DNA of 64,000 nucleotides from Proteles cristata cristata (GCA_017311185.1 JAESUZ010001739.1:897051-961050); one strand, 5' to 3'. Shown: positions 11,850 through 22,949, counted from the first letter of the stretch. Numbers and translations: made by a program. Notes: a model not told the origin generated them from the sequence alone.

Positions 11850-11952
11850 AATTTTTTTTAAAGTAATCTCTACACCCAATGTGGGGCTCAAACTCACAAC
11901 CCCAAGATCAGGAGTTGCATGTGCCACTGGCTAAGCCAGCCAGGGACCACCC
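11850..11952 (-). mobile_element. Short, older CAN-SINE
   Basis: An inverted tRNA-like part only (AATGTGGGGCTCAAACTCAC, then CTAAGCCAGCCAGGG). It resembles the short copies at 7712, 40243 and 46845. Confidence 0.65.
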
Positions 11953-12068
11953 CCCACACCAGCCCAGCCGTTTTCTTAAGCATTAATCCTATCTTCTCAT
12001 AGTTCTAGGTCTCAATGTCATTCAAATGAAACAATGTGCAATAGGATTACTCTTAATAATTATGAACT

Positions 12069-12074
12069 TTTATT
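12069..12074 (-). terminator. Candidate distal polyadenylation signal
   Basis: AATAAA on the minus strand, the last such signal before the L1/SINE block begins. It is a candidate end for the longest LIMS1 mRNA. Confidence 0.35.
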
Positions 12075-13016
12075 AAGCACCAAGAGTATACTGCAATGGT
12101 TGCTATATAAAAACATAATTAACAATATAGTGTCCCTGCCATTGAGCTTACAATCTAAAATGAATTACAAAAAGAATGCTGTAAGCCTACTTCAAAATTT
12201 CCTTAACTTAGAAATGGCTATTTTGGCAAATAAGTGAGGCAAAATGACCTATCATTTTAGGTAAAATGTTAATAAGGGTTTGAGCATGATCCAAAGAATG
12301 TCTTACTTGTACCCAGACATTTCCCCCAATTATGTTAGGATTGGTAAGAAAAAGAGCACTTAGAAATTGGATAAGAACAATGAATTATTTCAAATTGCCT
12401 TGTAGGACTTTAAACAGAGAAATGCTTACTAGCTTAAGTTTTTCCGCAGCCAAGGAAAACTCCATGAAAAATAATATGAACTGAGCCAAGTCTTCTATTC
12501 TACTTGCAACTTTTCGACTTCCTCCTCCTTTCCCACAGGTAAGGGCTCCAGTGATGCCCCTATCAAGGAAGGAAGTACTGTATCTAGACAAAATACCCTA
12601 AAGTATTAGAGTGTTAGAACTGCCAGGATATATCAATTCCTATTTTAAAAGAGTGAGCAAAGACAGTAATGGGACACCTGGCTGCAGGAGAGGCCTGGCT
12701 GTGTAAGGTATGTAAACAAAGAAGCTGAGCTGAGTTCATGCATCTTCAAAATGATTAAGACTATGGGTAAATGCTTGCTCTTTCTGTTCCTTATTTCTGC
12801 TGTAGGGATATTTGAGAATTTAGCATCAAGACCCCAAACTGCCAAAGCCTGTACTATGTGGCCTATATCCACAGTATAATATCTAATACTTTCAAGGTTT
12901 TCCTTGCTGGTCACGTATTAGCTGATGAAGGCACACAGAAGGGATTTTGTCTCTTACTGTCCCATGCAAAGACTGTTTTAAACTTCTGAGGACTTACAGT
13001 CTTAAGCTATATATTG

Positions 13017-13022
13017 TTTATT
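13017..13022 (-). terminator. Candidate middle polyadenylation signal
   Basis: AATAAA on the minus strand about 1.6 kb after the LIMS1 stop codon. Confidence 0.35.
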
Positions 13023-14257
13023 GTCAATCACTGATAATTCTTTGAACTCAAAAAGAACACTAAAAAATAACAGGTTATAAGTTATCTGAAAACCAAGACA
13101 GAATTTACTCTTGTAAAGTGCATGCACAAACTTTTAAAAAATACATGCATACAAATATTTTAATGGCTGAGTGAGTAGCATCCTGAGTTTTTTTTAATGG
13201 CAAAACAGTATTTCAGCAATTTTTTGAAAACCCAATAGTTTTCTCCTTAGAAGTCTATCTTGGGAACTTTCTTTTAAATGAAAAATAGCAGCAGCAACAT
13301 TTAAAACCTGTTCACAAAATTTGCACTGCAAACAAGTTTGTCAAGAAAGAATGGTTGAGAACCTTCAGGATAAACTTTTTGAAAACATTTTATAAAGTAG
13401 AATGATTCACTACTTTTGATCTAAAATTGACATTCAAACATCCTACTTCCAATTTAAAAGTGTTGTTTTTACCTCCTACTTAAATAAAATCCAATTATGA
13501 GATTTGAAATGAAAAACCTGAAACACATATCAGTATCATTCTTTTAATAAGATGACAAAAATTAATTTCAATGTGTTTCCCAAAAAAAGGAGAGAAAAAA
13601 TATCATGTTAGCCATGGCAAATGAATTTGGGTTTACAAATCTCAGTCAATGCACTTATTTTTAGTATTGCATGAAACAGCTAGAATTCCTGAATTAAGTA
13701 TGTTTCTAAGGCAAGGCAAGTTTGATTATGTATGAAGCACAGATATTAGCATGGTTATAAAGGCAATAAGACCAATACATATACATTCACTTGTTTTTAA
13801 GTGATACACTCTAAGCTACATAAAATTTAATTTCGTGTCCTATTCTAAGACTACATCTTTGACCTTAAGCTTAGAAGCATAATTGCTGTAATACATTAAA
13901 AAATACTTCATTTTTTCAATTTTGTAAAGTATACTGAATTTTCAAATGTCTAGTATAAATTTTTTTGCACAAAATTTAAAAAGGCATACTATTAGCTAGT
14001 TATAACTACTATGTTAAGTAACTGTATGAAGGAAGAGGTTCATAAGGAGAACAAAATATAAAACTAAGCATAATAATTATTGCATTTAACAAAAAATAAT
14101 GAAATCAAGTAGTTTTGAATGCAAATGTTTCTTGTCTTAGTAATGTGTATATTCATTTTATAACTACTAGTTTGAAAAACATATTAAGATTGTACAATAT
14201 TTGTGTTTCTTGGTTGGTTATTTTCCTTCCTTCTATCCTTCCCAACAGCAGTTTGAA

Positions 14258-14263
14258 TTTATT
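14258..14263 (-). terminator. Candidate proximal polyadenylation signal
   Basis: AATAAA on the minus strand about 400 bases after the LIMS1 stop codon. Confidence 0.3.
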
Positions 14264-14658
14264 TTCTTTCAAACACAAAGTAATGTTTCTATGTTTTATC
14301 TCAGTCATGTGAAAGCTGACTCCCTACTTTCATTTTTTAAAGTTAAATTAATTTTTTGGACCTTGATTAAAATGTAACATTTAACCATGTGTTTTTTGCT
14401 GTTAAGTACGGTTTACATTTCAACAAATTGGTAGGGTACTTAACAAAAGCATCTTGATTTCATCTGTGTATTAAATATGATTATACAAGGTTTCTTTCTT
14501 TTTTAATGAAAAAAGGAGATGAAGAAAACCATTCATATAGACCCTCTTCACTCTCAATTATTTTGAGATACAGCTTTAAATACGGGTGAATCAAGTCAAG
14601 TAATGTTGGTAATCTCTTTTCTTTGCATAGAAGAGGAAAAAAAGCAAAAGAAAGGAAG

Positions 14659-14773
14659 TTATTTCCTTCCTAAGGTCTCTGCTAGTTTCTTAAGTCTTTT
14701 CTTCAGCTCCAACGGAAATTTCTCATAGCACTTCTTACAGACTGGCTTCATGTCAAACTCCACAAATTTATTC
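14659..14773 (-). CDS. LIMS1: LIMS1 canonical last coding exon
   Basis: Acceptor AG at 14774-14775 joins phase-correctly to the exon ending at 17332. It encodes residues 289-325, starting [20 protein letters not shown]. It provides the last two LIM5 zinc ligands (C300, C303) and a basic, leucine-containing tail ending LAETLGRK. The stop is at 14659-14661. This is the C-terminus of the well-known 325-residue PINCH1. Confidence 0.97.
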
Positions 14774-15109
14774 CTAAAGACAGTAACAATAACAAAAGAA
14801 ATCAGTAAAAAGGTATTTAATACAGATATATAAATGTGAGGTAATTTTACTGATGTAAATGAAGATACAATATGGTGACATTAATATTTCATAGCAAAAA
14901 ACTATAATTCCAATCTTAGTTCTTGTCATTGTGGAGATGTAAAAAAATTACAATACCACTGGGAAGAAATTGATCTTATACATCTCTCTGTCTAATACAG
15001 AACATATATTACATTTTAGTCCATGCTATGTGTACAGGAAATCTAATATCAATACAATTTAGGTAAGTAAAGTGAATCACATATTAAAGTACCAAAAGGA
15101 ATATTTTAC

Positions 15110-15321
15110 TTTTTAAAAAAAATTTTAATGTTTATTTGTTTTTGAGAGACAGAGAGTAAGTGGGGGAGGGAGGAGAGAGAGGGAGGCACAGAATGCGAAG
15201 CAGACTCCAGGTTCTGAGCTGTCAGCACAGAACCCAATGTGGGGTTCGAGCTCACGGACAGCGAGATCATGACCTGAGCCGAAGCCAGATGCTTAACCAA
15301 CTGAGCCATCCAGGCGCCCCA
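15110..15321 (-). mobile_element. CAN-SINE
   Basis: An inverted SINE, so in the same orientation as LIMS1. The flanks AATATTTTA / AATACTTTA suggest a decayed duplication. Confidence 0.88.
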
Positions 15322-15945
15322 AGAATACTTTAAAGAACAGTTATTAAAAGCCAAGAGTTATATTTCTGTAATTTGAATGACTCTCTCTTTGTTGAAGGCG
15401 ATATCATCATACTTAATATTTTAAACTAGGGCCCTATGAGGTTTTGTCTTTCCTTGCATAAAATGATTTGCCTCCTACCTCCAACAACAACAAAAAATTG
15501 TCTTCAAAAAAATCTGAAATAATAATGGTTTTTTGGTTGGTTATCTGACAGAAAAGTTGCCTGTGGTTCATTTTGTGAATGGTTAGCTGTGTGGAGAACT
15601 CAATGTTTTAAAAGCTAGGGCAATACACATTATCAGTTTATTTGTAAAACAGTTCTGGAGAGCACAGGTTTCTTGACAGCCTCCTAAGTATCTGTCATGC
15701 ATTTCTACTTGTTAATTACAAATTACTCATTATTGTTGGAATAGAGGGTCCTAAACTGTGAACTGAGTATATGCACAACCTTACAACTTGTGCATTTTCA
15801 TAACTTGTATTTAGGCAGCATTTCTGGAACAAATCTAGTGGTACATTGTTATCTATGACAAATGATGAAATCAGGTGATATACTTTAAAAGAATACAGTT
15901 AATAACAAAATTAATTCCTAATCATATATCTAAAGTGAAAAATCT

Positions 15946-15951
15946 TTTATT
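15946..15951 (-). terminator. Candidate polyadenylation signal for the alternative last exon
   Basis: Minus-strand AATAAA about 1.05 kb downstream of the stop at 16995. It would serve mRNAs that end after the upstream last exon. Confidence 0.3.
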
Positions 15952-16994
15952 TTAGAGCATCACATGGAAATTATTCCCTAGCTATTTTTCACAGAGATCT
16001 TGATGATGATAGAAGTTCAAATGATGTAACTTTTCCATTGACAGTTTGATTTAAATAGTACTACTGAGTTACAATATTCTCTAAAAGACTTCTTAGAACA
16101 AAAGCTATTAAAATTTCCATTTTTTAAATGAGGGAAATAAATTATCATTACTTTCAGAGATACCGCTAAGCAAAACGTCAATTGTTTTCATTTTATATTT
16201 GAATTTTAATTCCTCTTTATAGAAGGAAACATCAAAACTAGAACAATAAAAAAACTTTTCTTGGAGTGTAGAACACAGTGATAACCATGAAGAAGAAAAA
16301 GGACAATCATGCTAGTAATTCAACAGAATTTCAAAGTCTGAAATATTTCCCATAAAAATCAGGAATAAAGTAAGTTTTGAAAACATCAAGAATATGAACT
16401 CATAAACAGTAGCATATGGGTGCTCTACGAAAGCAGATACATCCACCAAAGACAGTAGAGATCTTATTATATATAGTATATGGTCTCTGCTTAGATATGA
16501 AACATGCTGAAAGGATTTAACTTAATTCAGAGCTTAGAACATGTGACACTTGGGAATTATCAATTAAATCAGTTTAGGCAAAGAAACCAAAAACAAGGAT
16601 TTTAAAAGCTGCAATTATCAGAGAAAAATACTTTAAAACTTTTCCCAATATCTACTAGAGACTGGAATTCTTCCCTTTGAATCTACTTTAAAAAAAAAAT
16701 CTATACTAGATTGTGATTTAAACAAAGAGATGAAGGAGTCTACAGATTAAGGAAAATAACTGAAGTAAGGTAGGTATGAAGTGGGGACTTATTAATGCAA
16801 GCTTTATAATCTTAGTAATTACTCAAAAGGCCCAGCTCTACAGAGGACAACTACTTGTATTTCAATCTCTGGCAGTTACAAACACATGCCAAAAGGAAAC
16901 AGAAAGGCAAGAGACAAAAACAGAACAAAAGATATTCTAAAGGACTAACCAAAGAAGAAAGCAGGGAAAATGATGACAGAAGGGACAGAAAAGT

Positions 16995-17142
16995 TTACAA
17001 ACAGACTGGCTTTTTCTTTTTCTGCTTGTCCTTATCCTTTGCTTCTCTCTCCCGTTTGGCAAGTCGCCTCTTAAATTCTTCTGGCATTTTTTCATAACAA
17101 TGTTTGCAGACTGGTTTGAGATCAATTTCAACAAATTTATCC
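16995..17142 (-). CDS. LIMS1: LIMS1 alternative last coding exon with lysine-rich tail
   Basis: The AG acceptor at 17143-17144 is preceded by a pyrimidine-rich tract and has the same phase as the canonical last exon, so the exon ending at 17332 can splice to either. It encodes 48 residues starting [20 protein letters not shown], then a charged stretch ending [10 protein letters not shown], with the stop at 16995-16997. Both remaining LIM5 zinc ligands (C300, C303) are kept. It is clearly homologous to the canonical exon in its first 30 codons, which points to a tandem exon duplication. The open frame, kept cysteines and matched phase argue that it is used. The product would be 336 residues (398 with the long N-terminus). 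I believe LIMS1 isoforms with this kind of tail are annotated in other vertebrates, but I cannot check that here. Confidence 0.88.
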
Positions 17143-17331
17143 CTTTGAGCAGGACAAAGAAGGAACAGAAGAAACAACATAAAACAATTAAAGGAAGAAC
17201 CTTTACTTTCAGAGGCCTACACAGAAAGAATAAGGAATCAAATAATTATTTTTAAGAGTACTATATTTTTAAAAATGTTACCCCAAAGTTTTTGGTCTTA
17301 GGATTAACACAGGAGTAAACTGTAGACTTAC

Positions 17332-17407
17332 TTGAGTGTTAATTTAGTGTTGCAGGTAGAACAGGCAAAGCAGTTCACACACCAAGCCTTATTCAGAGCA
17401 GAGACCA
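17332..17407 (-). CDS. LIMS1: LIMS1 exon, LIM5 middle
   Basis: A 76-base exon with acceptor at 17408-17409 and donor GTAAGT at 17326-17331. It completes V263 and encodes up to a split K288 (AA|G). It supplies LIM5 ligands C272, C275, C278 and C281. It is the branch point from which the two last exons diverge. Confidence 0.97.
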
Positions 17408-18711
17408 CTGGAGAAAGAGTAAAGACACGTGGTCACACATCTTGGCGTCGAAAGTGGCAGAGCTGACACCTTCAACTCAAACAGAGCTAAGGTTGCCACC
17501 ATGACACTTGGAAGAGGTTCTTGAGAATTTTTTTTGCAAAGGAATCACAGTGCCAATAATTATTGGTTTACTGAATCAATCCAAATAATTAATTAAAGGC
17601 CATTTTTCACATTATTAAAAAAAACTGAACACTTATGTCTTCTGTGACTGTAGGGTTCATCTTAAGGAAGATTACCGTTACCATTTCCATCTTTATTTAT
17701 AGTTAAAACTTTTCTCCCTTCCTTTAGACTAACCTGTGAGGCACATAAATAGTATGTCCCATGCCTTCCCACCAAAGCTTGCCCTCAAGCTCCGTGCACA
17801 ACGCAGTGTCTATTTAGCATGCATTATGTCACTCAGATGAGCCTTTTTTGGCACAAGGCCTGCCTACCAGCATAGTTGCCACCATCATTGGTCCAACAAG
17901 GAAAATAGACTAGATAAGTAATTAAAAAACAATCCAGACGTTAACTTATTTGCCTCTCTTCCAAAGCTGACAAAAAGGAGAGCGTCCTTTGACAGCTTCT
18001 TTCACCTGACCACTATCTCATATAGGAGGGAGCTAAGTTTTATTTTCTTTGGCACTAAAGATTGCTCTCCTGAACTAATCCTTTTGCAAACCGCATCATG
18101 GGCAGTGTTTCACAAAGTATTTCCCAGGTTGGGTTTTCTGACAAGACCCATGAAGCATGCTGAAAACAGGAATGTTTAAAACTTTGCCAGGAAGTTTCTG
18201 GCAGAATTGTGCTAGCAGCTATTAGCAAACACAGCTGCTTCCTTTCTGACCCAGTTAATCAGCCCTGCCTAATTACAACACAAGGCTGGTAAGTCCTAGA
18301 AACATCTATAGAAAACTGCCAGGTTTTAGCGTCTGCAGGGTTAAAGTGACTGTTGCTAACTACCAAGGTAGAATAAGCCGTTCCTATTAAACACTGCTCT
18401 ACAGCTTTCAAGTTCTATAAATCCAGGATGGAAATAGAAACAGATCTCAAGGTTGGCCAGGAACAGTTCTCACAATACCTACTGTAATGTGCCTGAGGCA
18501 CTGCCCTAAAGTATTATCATGAAGGAGTAAAACAAACCCAACTTGGACAATATTGTCATCTCTACTATGGATTACTTGAGAAATATGCCAAACAAAGAGA
18601 AAAAGTAACTGATAATGGTCAAATGCCAAATAGTAACCAATCTCAACTTTCACATTATCCAATTGTTTTTGTGTCAAAATGATGACATATAAAATCCCTA
18701 CAGACACTTAC
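17408..18711 (-). other. LIMS1 intron, repeat-poor
   Basis: 1.3 kb with no SINE or L1 that I can recognise. No additional exon is evident. Confidence 0.5.
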
Positions 18712-18760
18712 CATCACCTTCTATAACACGGTTGCAGTGGAAACAAACATCACCAAATAG
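18712..18760 (-). CDS. LIMS1: LIMS1 exon, start of LIM5
   Basis: A 49-base exon between an AG acceptor and donor GTAAGT. It encodes residues 247-262 plus one base, starting LFGDVCFHCNRVIEGD, with LIM5 ligands C252 and C255. Confidence 0.96.
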
Positions 18761-19527
18761 CTGAAAATGAAAAAAAAAAGTGGTAAAAATTCAAGATATG
18801 TTAGAACTAAGGTTTAGAATACCAAACATTTAATACATTTTCAGTTCTTTCTACCACGTAAAAACAAACAGCTGGCTACCTAGATCCAGAATTTACCATT
18901 ACTAGAGAAAATGAATAAAGTTCATTGACTAGTTTTTACCTTTTACAATGAAGATCATTTACTTTTCATCACTATCAATACCCAAAAAAAGGCTTTGGAA
19001 ATGTTCCAGATTTAAGGAAATGACAATCCTAGACTGGCTCCAGTACTGGAGTGGAAAAAAATGATTCAACGATATTATGGGTTTAAGTGACAAAGCTGGA
19101 ATAAATACAATAAAGTATTATATCAATACTGATTACGATTATGCGAAAGCACTCCATATTCTTGGAAAATATAAAATTGAAGTATTTAGGGGTAAAGGGC
19201 CATGGTGAACTTATGAAATACTTCAGAAAAAAAAATGTGTGTGTATGAATACATACATTTGTATATGAAGATCCGTGTGTTAATATATTAAGTGTGTGCT
19301 TTTACAGAGAGTGAGCACATGCAAATGATGAAGTAAAAGGTACATAGGTATTCTTCATATATTTATTTTACAACCTTTATGCTGACTTTGAAATTATTTC
19401 CCAAATAAAACATTAAAAAGTGATTTCTATAGTCCAATGTACATTTTCCAAGAGACTTCCTTGTGGCTAAAATATTAAGGTCAAATTTGTGTAAGTATAT
19501 CTAATATCCAATGAGGATGATCAATAC
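18761..19527 (-). other. LIMS1 intron
   Basis: AT-rich intron of 767 bases. No repeat family or exon is recognised apart from short A runs and a TG/TA-rich stretch near 19235-19300. Confidence 0.5.
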
Positions 19528-19620
19528 CTGGTTATAGTGGGTTTCACAATATGCCAGGCCTTTCCTTTCATAATGTCGATGTCCAAGAAATGGCTTTTCA
19601 CACTTGGCACAAACAAAATG
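19528..19620 (-). CDS. LIMS1: LIMS1 exon, second half of LIM4
   Basis: A 93-base, phase-0 exon encoding residues 216-246, starting [20 protein letters not shown]. It supplies LIM4 ligands H216, C219, C222, C240 and H243. Acceptor TTTTTTTCAG and donor GTATTG. Confidence 0.97.
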
Positions 19621-19828
19621 CTGAAAAAAATTGCTAGAGGTCATTTTTGAACTGCCATATTTTATTTATTTAATAAAGTAAAATCCAAAGTTAAACTATC
19701 CTCAGAGAAGACACATGAAAGTTTGAGGTAGTTATTTCATTTGGCCAGGGGTAACCCTGTGACACTTTCAGTCTTAATTCAGGTGTCTTGAGTTTTTAAC
19801 AGGTTACTTTAAGATATATAGCCTTTTA

Positions 19829-20150
19829 TTTATTTATCTATTTATTTATTTTTAAATAAATATTTATTCTTTTTGAGAAAGAGACACAGAGAGCAAGCAG
19901 GGGAGGGGCAGAGAGAGAGGGAGACACAGAATCGGAAGCAGGCTCTAGCCTCTGAGCTGTCAGCACAGAGCCGGACGAGGGGCTCAAACTCTCCAACTGT
20001 GAGATCATGACCCGAGCTGATGTTGGACGCTTAACTGACTGAGCCACCCAGGCACCCCTGTTTTGCAGATCTTAAAAGCTGGAGGCTGAAGTTGGGACTA
20101 CTAAAATAACACACATCAAAGCACTGAGTTAAATCTCACCCAGGCGCTCC
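19829..20150 (-). mobile_element. Composite CAN-SINE within one perfect target-site duplication
   Basis: The 18-base repeat AAGATATATAGCCTTTTA at 19811-19828 and 20151-20168 brackets 322 bases. On the minus strand the insert starts with a SINE head (GGAGCGCCTGGGTG). About 78 bases of mostly non-SINE sequence follow, then a complete SINE starting GGGGTGCCTGGGTGGCTCAG at 20058. The tail is a TTTA-rich stretch. It lies in the same orientation as LIMS1, in the intron between the exons at 20465 and 19620. Confidence 0.9.
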
Positions 20151-20464
20151 AAGATATATAGCCTTTTAAAACAACACAGAATGAGAAAAGAGGTCAACAT
20201 GTTAATATCATCTATAAGAGAGGGGCTGCTGCTAGATATGGTCCATGAGCCTTCCTGCTTCAAGAAGGATTTAAGAACAAAAAAACACAGCCTGTATCAT
20301 TATTGAGAGATCACAAAAGCGTGGATATTCTTATATTCTTAATTTTCTACAAAGTCATTTGTCTTGAAAATGTCATTTAATCTTTAGAATTTCGTAATCT
20401 TGCCAGCACTCTAAATGATGGAAATTCAAAAGTATTGGTTACCCCTCCACCATTTACAACTCAC

Positions 20465-20615
20465 CTCCACATGCCACTGCTTGCCCATGGCATTCACAAC
20501 ACGCCCTTCAATGGGCCGTCGACAAGCACCGCAGATAGGAACCCCCATTTTATCATGGCACGGCAGACAGTACAGCTCTCCTTTCAGCTCCCGGGCATCG
20601 GCTGTCAGCTCCTTC
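20465..20615 (-). CDS. LIMS1: LIMS1 exon, end of LIM3 and start of LIM4
   Basis: A 151-base exon encoding residues 166-215 after completing G165. It begins [20 protein letters not shown] and ends QWHVE. It carries LIM3 ligands C181 and C184 and LIM4 ligands C193, C196 and H213. The donor GTGAGT is used. The frame stays open into the intron by chance but leaves LIM homology there. Confidence 0.97.
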
Positions 20616-21394
20616 CTGTCCATGAGAAAGATACCCAACTTTCTTTCTTTCTTATTTATTTGAATAAATACTACTACCAAGAGAGAAAAACAGGCAACTG
20701 AGGAGGCTAACACACTTTTTAGCAGGTTTCTGAAGATCTCCCTGTAACAATCCCCATAACCTTTTTCTCCCTCTTAGTAGTGCTCACAGTAACCTAAATG
20801 AATAGGCTTGAACGGGTTTAAGATTCCTATCAAAACATCAATGTCATGCAATAATGATAAAATGTACACACAAGTAAGATATATACCATCACATTGATCA
20901 TATTTATCACCTCCTTGTCTACGATCACATGATAGTCCTTTGGTCTTTCTGAAAAAGCTAGAGAAGAATCATCACAGTGCTCGGGACAGACTTGGTGATG
21001 TTATCTTTACAAAATAACTGAGGTCTAAAGTTAGCTCCATTTACTAACAACTGTTTAAACTGTCACCAGCTTTTAAATTACAGGTTAAGTAAAAATAAAA
21101 GAAATGCCCAGATCTTTCCTCCCCACAAATGCTTAAGTTCACTATTATTTTCAGTCTCCTGCATCAATAAACATTTAGGCAGAGGTGGCCCCAATTAGCC
21201 AAAATGACTAGTTTATATTTCATCTGTTTTAAGTAATTCTCCAGAAATACTAATGACAAATGATCAGAGAAAAATTCCACCAAAGACAAATAGGCAAGAA
21301 AATGGGATAAGGTACAAACTAATATAATCACAAAACAGATGAGGTGGTTATACTCATAGCACAAAGTGCTTTCCTGATTTTATCTTTTTTATTT

Positions 21395-21604
21395 TAAAAT
21401 TTTTAATGTTTATTTTTGAGAGAGATAGAGACAGAGCACAAGCAGAGGAGAAGCAGAAAGTGAGGGAGGCACAGAATATGAAGCAGGCTCCAGGCTCTGA
21501 GCTGTCAGCACAGAGCCTGATGTGGGGCTCAAACTCACAGACTGTGAGATCATGACCTGAGCTACAGTCGGATGCTTAACCAACTGAGCCACCCAGGTGC
21601 CCCT
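21395..21604 (-). mobile_element. CAN-SINE
   Basis: An inverted full-length SINE (same orientation as LIMS1), with head complement GAGCCACCCAGGTGCCCC. Confidence 0.88.
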
Positions 21605-21997
21605 CTTTTCTTGATCTTTAGCTTACCTTATCTTGTCCACCCCCACTAGAATTTAGCATGTATGTTCAAACTGATTATATATATATAATTTTCCTATTAA
21701 ATTTTTAGATAGCAAATTTAAAAAATCATAGTTGAATAATTTATTGTAATTCTTTGAAGAAACAAAATTCTCGTTAGAATAAAGCAAAATTAAATAAACG
21801 TAGTTTAAGATATTTTAAGATAACACCCTCATGATTATTACTGTAAAAGTTACATATATACAGAAAGAAGACTTCTTAACGTTTTTTTTTTTTATCTTGT
21901 ATTGAAAAAGCAGTGATCAAAAACAGTTTTTGGGATAACTGAGGATATTTTACCACTGACTAAATATTTAAAGGTATGTATATATATGTTACATGTC

Positions 21998-22026
21998 CAC
22001 GCACACACACACACACACACACACAA
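21998..22026. repeat. (CA)n microsatellite
   Basis: About 13 CA units, ending ACAAACGG. It is intronic and likely length-polymorphic. Confidence 0.85.
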
Positions 22027-22269
22027 ACGGTGTGGGGAGAGCGTGCTAGACACACTCAAATGTGGCAAAACGTTAAGTGATGAAACTTAATGATGGGTAT
22101 ACTGGCATTCTTCGTATTATTCCCTTGACTTCTTTATAGGCTTAAAATGTTCTAGATTATAAGGTAGAAAAAACCAATCTGGTATGCTGGAGTAAAAGAT
22201 ATAGAAAAATGTGGTGTTTTATTTCATTTCCACAATTTGTGCAAATAAAAAGGGAAGAAATTGCAGTAC

Positions 22270-22419
22270 CCGCAGTTGGCACAGTTGAAATGGTCTGGAT
22301 GGTAAGGGTCATTCTTGAATATCAGCGGTTGCTCATCGATGATGGCATGGCATTTCTGGCAGATGTATTTTCCAAGGCCTCTGGCTTTCTCACGATTATG
22401 ACAGGGACGACACAGATGT
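22270..22419 (-). CDS. LIMS1: LIMS1 exon, end of LIM2 and most of LIM3
   Basis: A 150-base exon encoding residues 116-164 plus split codons. It starts [20 protein letters not shown] and ends HFNCANCG. It supplies LIM2 ligands C118 and C121 and LIM3 ligands C135, C138, H155, H158, C161 and C164. Donor GTACTG is weaker than the others. Confidence 0.97.
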
Positions 22420-22828
22420 CTAAACAGAGCCAACACATTTTTTAGAAACTTAAGTTTTAAATCTGAGGTTCTAATAATTAAAAATAAATATGCTTCTCAT
22501 ATCTCTGAAGTGAATCATTAAAAAAAATCACTCGGCTTAACAGTAGAATCAAGGCACTATTTTTTACCTGAATATTTATTCCAACCCAAGTAATCCAACT
22601 GAAACTCCCTCTTAAGTATGTATCCCCCTTTTTTTGGCCCAGGGACACAGAAATTCTAGGGGCCTCTCCTAACAGCCACCAGATGAACCAATATACACTG
22701 CAGTCTTGAGTCCCTACACCTTAAACTCACTGCCTGAAAGCACCTTCTCACAGCTCCAGGGGAAAACAGGCATGACCTTGCAGTAGTTACTTCTCCACCC
22801 ACACCTGACAAGGGTGGAAAACTCCTAC

Positions 22829-22949
22829 CTCCCAGCATTCTTGACAAACCCAATATCTGCCAGAACTTCCTGGCAGAGGTCACAGAGGAAGCACTCAGGA
22901 TGCCAGCTGTTATTCATGGCTTTGATAACTCGGCCAATGATGAATTCAC
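22829..22949 (-). CDS. LIMS1: LIMS1 exon, LIM2
   Basis: A 121-base exon encoding residues 75-115 ([20 protein letters not shown] then LCDLC). It carries LIM2 ligands H91, C94, C97 and C100. Residue 96 is leucine (codon CTC). From memory it is arginine (CGC) in human LIMS1 and also arginine in LIMS2, so this is either a lineage change, a variant or an error. Donor GTAGGA is atypical at +4. Confidence 0.96.

Larger units (their letters stand above)
12000..14658 (-). other. LIMS1: Likely LIMS1 3' UTR (canonical last exon)
   Basis: About 2.6 kb directly after the canonical stop codon contains no SINE or L1, unlike nearly all other windows of this size here. That fits a long mRNA 3' UTR under constraint. 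Minus-strand AATAAA signals occur at 14258-14263, 13017-13022 and 12069-12074. The most distal one would give a UTR of about 2.6 kb, but which is used cannot be told from sequence alone. Confidence 0.55.
14774..16994 (-). other. Intron between the two alternative last exons
   Basis: This region would be 3' UTR for transcripts that end at the upstream last exon and intron for the others. It is mostly free of repeats apart from one SINE. A minus-strand AATAAA at 15946-15951 lies about 1 kb after the upstream stop. I see no further exon. Confidence 0.5.
20616..22269 (-). other. LIMS1 intron
   Basis: A 1.65-kb intron holding one SINE and a (CA) microsatellite. The rest is unremarkable AT-rich sequence. 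Confidence 0.5.

Noticed and set aside
16995..17142. The alternative last exon as a LIMS1 retrocopy or pseudogene fragment
   Set aside because: It has a proper acceptor, matched phase, kept zinc ligands and an open frame, and its protein differs from the canonical exon in a patterned way. A retrocopy would not be a single exon placed in order within the gene.
20415..20701. Plus-strand open frames opposite the LIMS1 exon
   Set aside because: They are shadows of the minus-strand exon and show no domain of their own.
20426..20713. A longer minus-strand open frame extending the LIMS1 exon on both sides
   Set aside because: Only 20465-20615 matches PINCH1, and it is bounded by AG and GT in the right phases. 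The extra residues are intron read-through.
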